From: Globisporangium splendens
Lineage: Eukaryota > Oomycota > Peronosporomycetes > Pythiales > Pythiaceae
Direction: 5' to 3'
Assembly (NCBI GenBank): GCA_006386115.1
Contig: VFIW01000015.1
Span: forward strand, 489,001 to 553,000
Length of the DNA: 64,000 nt
The position numbers and the translations under genes were made by a program. The notes beneath the pieces are model-generated. The model saw only the letters and a list, made by a program, of their open reading frames with translations, ran no database searches and was not told the DNA's origin. Shown here piece by piece: positions 61,089 through 64,000 of the stretch (position 1 is its first letter; each line of letters starts with the position of its first letter).

Positions 61089-62179
61089 ATGGCAGCAGTT
61101 CCGAGCGCCGACGCTGACAGCACCGGCGGCGCGGCAGACCGTTTCCGCACGCTGTTCTCGTGCTGCTTCCAGCCCTCGAGCGCCGGCGACGACGATGAGA
61201 GCATCTACATGAGTCAGCAGCAGATGAGCGCACGCAGAATGAGTCTCTTCCGCGGCGACAGCGCTGCCGAATTTCTGAGCGGAAGCATATTGGGAAGCAA
61301 TGCGAACGGCACCCCCAGCAGTGTGGAGCAAGCCGTGGTGCTCGCGGGATATCAGCACCCACCGCGATGGGTGAAGAACGAGCTCATCGACGCGTGCTCG
61401 CTCTGCAGCGACGCGTTCGATCTGTTCAACCGCAAGCACCACTGTCGCGGATGTGGACTCGTGTACTGCGGCAAGTGCACGTCCGGGACCGACCGCGTGA
61501 TCAAGTTTGGGTTCCTCGATCCCGTGCGTCTGTGCCAGCCCTGCTTGGCGCAGGCGAAGCTCGAGAATGCGTTCTACGAGACGCACTTGCCACTACTGGA
61601 GGCCGGCGAGGTGCTCAACAAGTACGGACTGCTGCGCAAGCGCGCCGTGCAGTTCAAGTTTATCCGCGCGAAGAGCATCCTCCAGTACCAGCGCATCGAC
61701 ATCGAACTCCGACAATTCCATGGCGAGTTACTTGTACACAACTCATGCTTATAAGCGTTCAATTTTGCTGACATCTATGCGTGTACCTTGTAGGCGACAT
61801 CAAGGCCATTTCGTTGGATATGATCACGGACGTGCGCGAGGCGGCGCTGGACAAGGAGCGTCCCGAGTTAGGCTTCATCATCACGGTAGGCGACCAGCAA
61901 CACCGATTTGACGCGCCGAGCGCGCACAAGCGCACGCAGTTGGTGCAGGCGATCCAGAGTGCGCGTGACGTGCGCAACGCGCTCATCGCAACCGAACGCG
62001 AGAAGCGCGCCAAGCTGATCTTGCAGGAGAACGAGGAGATCAGGAAGCGCGCCGACAGTCTGCAGCAGATGGAGGAGCGCAAGGCTTCGTTCCACGAAGA
62101 CCGGCTGCGGAAACGTGCCGAGCAGCGCGAGTCGCTGCGCGCCAAGTACAGTCTCTCGTCCAGCACGTCGGCTGTGTAG
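61089..62179 (+). CDS. FYVE zinc-finger protein (339 aa or longer)
   Basis: Exons 61089-61722 and 61794-62179. The FYVE domain (about residues 90-155) begins PPRWVKNELIDACSLCSDAF and contains the phosphoinositide-binding core RKHHCRGCGLVYCGKC followed by VRLCQPCL, with all eight zinc ligands in four CxxC-type pairs. Such domains bind PI3P on endosomes. The region after it (QFKFIRAKSILQYQRIDIEL, then DIKAISLDMITDVREAALDK, GFIITVGDQQHRFDAPSAHK) looks PH-like, and the C-terminus is a coiled coil (LILQENEEIRKRADSLQQME). Frame continuity requires a GC-AG intron (ATG|GCGAGT...TTGTAG). ATG 61089 was chosen because conserved-looking sequence starts there; the frame stays open to an ATG at 60771. Confidence 0.78.
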
Positions 62180-63561
62180 TCCGACAACGTTCGTACCCCT
62201 GCGTTCGTATGATTTATGGCTCTTTTTTGTGTTATTGAGCTAGGCAAGAGAGATCTTTTTGGGTACTTGAGGAATCTTCGCAGCTATTCATCCGCTGGAT
62301 GCTGCTCTCGATGAGGCTCATTGATAAAGTCTTATCCAGAGCAGCTTCCAGTAAATGTATAGCTGCGGGGTTTCTCTCGTGCTCATAGTTTTTGGTCGAT
62401 GGTATCTAATGTCCACGTACGTTTGGTGGTCGATGCGATTGTTTCTGTCGTTGTACTTTCTTTACTTTTCGATGATGATTAGTGCGATTTGTTGAAGTCT
62501 CAGGTACGTTGACGTCACAAAAGTCACCAGCATTTTCTCCATTGCTAGGATTGCATGAATGCGCACTGATGGCCCAATGAGAAGCCTTCTCATGCGCTTC
62601 ATAATATGAAGTCCATATTATGAACTTGAGGGTCCTTCATATCTTTCAGCTCTTGCTTGTATGACGTTGTCACCGCGTCTTGCAGCAACTGGTGGATTTT
62701 CGTCTTGCTTCACAAAGATTCCAGAGCCTTTGCATATCAAAGCAAGAGTCACACAACTGGTATTGTGTGTACTTGAGGGCCGCACTTTGCCCAAAAGTGA
62801 CGAGCCCTGTCTCGAGTAAGTTGACTTCACCTTATGGAGGCAATTTTGCAAGTGAAGGGCATAAGACTCATGCAGTTCGGAAGCATTACGATATGGATGG
62901 CACTGGTGGGCACTCCACCGAATATGCGTGGACAGAAAGAAGAAGGGAGTCAGTGTGAATGCTTTCTTGCTATCTGCGTTTCCATTTCAAAATACCGGTG
63001 AAAGAAATGTTTCTTGGCACACTCCATTTTCTATCTTTCTCTTTACTGTATAGTGTTACCGCACATTTTCATAGAAAGGGCATGTAATTTACGGATGATT
63101 GTTGGCTGCTCTTGGTCTGGGATCGCATTGTGCTGGTAATCGGCGTGCTTTCGACGATTGGATTGCCCACACTGGTGCAGATCCCATGTTCTTTTGTACA
63201 GACACTGTGCCTGAGGCTACTTGATTGAAAGCATGCTGCGTAAATAGGCGTTTTGCAGCACGACGTCGTGCCACGTCTACGCGACGCTCTGTTTTTGCCT
63301 GCTTGGGATCCTCGTCAATGCACGCAACCATGCTTGTTTATTTATCTCAAGCCGCAGCAAACCAAGCAATTCTAGTTGATCAATTTAATAATGTCTGTGC
63401 AATATTGCTATCTACCATCTTACTTCCGTGAATAAACACCTTCCTCCATTCTGAAGTACGGGATAAACCATATTTACATCATTATAGCAACTCTCTCGCT
63501 CTAATAGTGATTATACGAAATATAGGATAATAGCAATAATCTACACACCTCTTGCTTTGCA
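62180..63561. other. Intergenic region with paired palindromes
   Basis: No domain-bearing frame was recognised. Two palindromes at 62577-62624 are listed separately. AT-rich DNA near 63440-63545 precedes the 3' end of the VTT gene. Confidence 0.45.
62577..62624. repeat. Two adjacent perfect palindromes
   Basis: ATGAGAAG/CTTCTCAT (62577-62593, 1-nt centre) and TTCATAATATG/CATATTATGAA (62598-62624, 5-nt loop) lie 4 nt apart. They could fold into two hairpins. Confidence 0.55.
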
Positions 63562-64000
63562 TTATGCTTCCTCAATACTCGTGCCATACACATGGGCAGC
63601 ACTTTCGGCGCTCGAAGCCGCCACGGTCTCCTCCTCTGCGAGCGCTAAGATGTGCTTCCGCGTGTACACGCCGATGAACACGAGCAGCGAGAGTGCGCTG
63701 GCGGCGCCGATAATCAGCACGATGATCTCCGTCTGCTTGGACGCGCTGTCGTGGCTCGAGAGCAGCATCGTGAGATGCTGCGCGGCGTGGCCAGAGTACA
63801 CCCAGATGATCGAGAACGGCAGCCCCGTGAGCAGCGCAGCGGCGCAGTACACGGCGAACTTGACCTCGAGCACGCTGAGCCCGTAGTTCTTGATCGCGAT
63901 CGGGAAAAACGCGATCCGCGTCAAAAACACGATGAGCACCTGCCGCTTCCGCAGCAGCGACTGGAACGCCTTGAACACTGGATGCCCGCGCTCCATGTAC
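63562..64000 (-). CDS. VTT/DedA-type (TMEM41/TVP38-like) membrane protein, partial
   Basis: The minus-strand frame enters from beyond the right edge of the window and ends at 63562, so only the C-terminal ~145 residues are visible. They include VLIVFLTRIAFFPIAIKNYG and VKFAVYCAAALLTGLPFSII, followed by WVYSGHAAQHL. This is the conserved C-terminal part of the VTT domain (R-x-x-x-P ... NY ... G-x-x-P), found in DedA proteins, TMEM41/TMEM64, VMP1 and yeast Tvp38, which act as lipid scramblases or in vesicle and autophagosome biogenesis. A final transmembrane span (IIVLIIGAASALSLLVFIGV) and a short acidic tail close the protein. Confidence 0.75.
   Translation of the reverse strand, partial: YMERGHPVFKAFQSLLRKRQVLIVFLTRIAFFPIAIKNYGLSVLEVKFAVYCAAALLTGLPFSIIWVYSGHAAQHLTMLLSSHDSASKQTEIIVLIIGAASALSLLVFIGVYTRKHILALAEEETVAASSAESAAHVYGTSIEEA

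Noticed and set aside
1..64000. CRISPR arrays, insertion sequences, retrotransposon genes, tRNA and rRNA
   Set aside because: None seen on reading both strands. The tandem CAACAN repeats are protein-coding Asn tracts and not CRISPR. tRNA absence was judged by eye only; a dedicated scan would be decisive.

Overview
The window reads as nuclear DNA of an oomycete (stramenopile). Three things support this. Genes are split by short GT-AG introns of about 60-100 nt. Several transcription starts carry the oomycete Inr-type core promoter (CTCATTYYNCAWTTT), perfect upstream of four genes. The gene set combines flagellar or centrosomal proteins (CFAP206-like, NEDD1), alpha-actinin, a full-size PDR-type ABCG transporter, FYVE proteins and a membrane-anchored GH5 glucanase. 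No ribosomal RNA, tRNA, CRISPR or prokaryotic-type operon was seen. Coding sequences were assembled by eye from exon frames, so splice sites are predictions.

The left part (1-35.5 kb) is dominated by a dispersed family that I do not recognise. Members are small secreted proteins with a signal peptide, a conserved block (EEMTFG...MQAEKNTFGFSPYAAxAGVDGINNP), a long Asn-rich repeat tract, and a Cys-containing tail (ECGPxMxGRRL..GC). Five copies look intact (526, 5815, 13588, 23322, 34510). One is broken by frameshifts (32.9-33.8 kb). One is split into two convergent halves on opposite strands (4.2-4.8 kb). Three copies (526, 13588, 23322) are almost identical and share upstream DNA, which points to recent duplication or gene conversion. 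Between them lie NEDD1, a GH5 glucanase present as two nearly identical inverted copies (6.9-8.8 kb and 15.2-17.1 kb, the second with an in-frame stop), a decayed COG0523/ZNG1 GTPase, a CMR1/WDR76-type WD40 protein, alpha-actinin, a truncated CFAP206-like gene, an intact CobW-like GTPase, two unrecognised conserved-looking genes and a WW-domain protein with a C-terminal CaaX box.

The middle part (35.6-46 kb) holds a tandem pair of mitochondrial carrier genes (one with a 1-nt deletion), a FRAG1/DRAM/Sfk1-type membrane protein, a small hypothetical gene and a coiled-coil protein with Sfi1-like and calponin-homology-like segments. It is followed by 2 kb of non-coding DNA with a degenerate direct repeat.

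The right part (48-64 kb) is ordinary gene-dense housekeeping DNA: the PDR transporter, a Rab-like GTPase with an unusual N-terminal domain and an in-frame stop, an unknown 260-aa gene, an OXA1/COX18-type mitochondrial insertase, a DUF676 lipase-like protein with a PH-like domain inside its hydrolase fold, a FYVE protein and, running off the right edge, a VTT/DedA-type membrane protein. Genes appear to be individually transcribed on both strands. The main biological interest is the lineage-specific secreted Asn-rich cluster and the duplication, inversion and decay around it.
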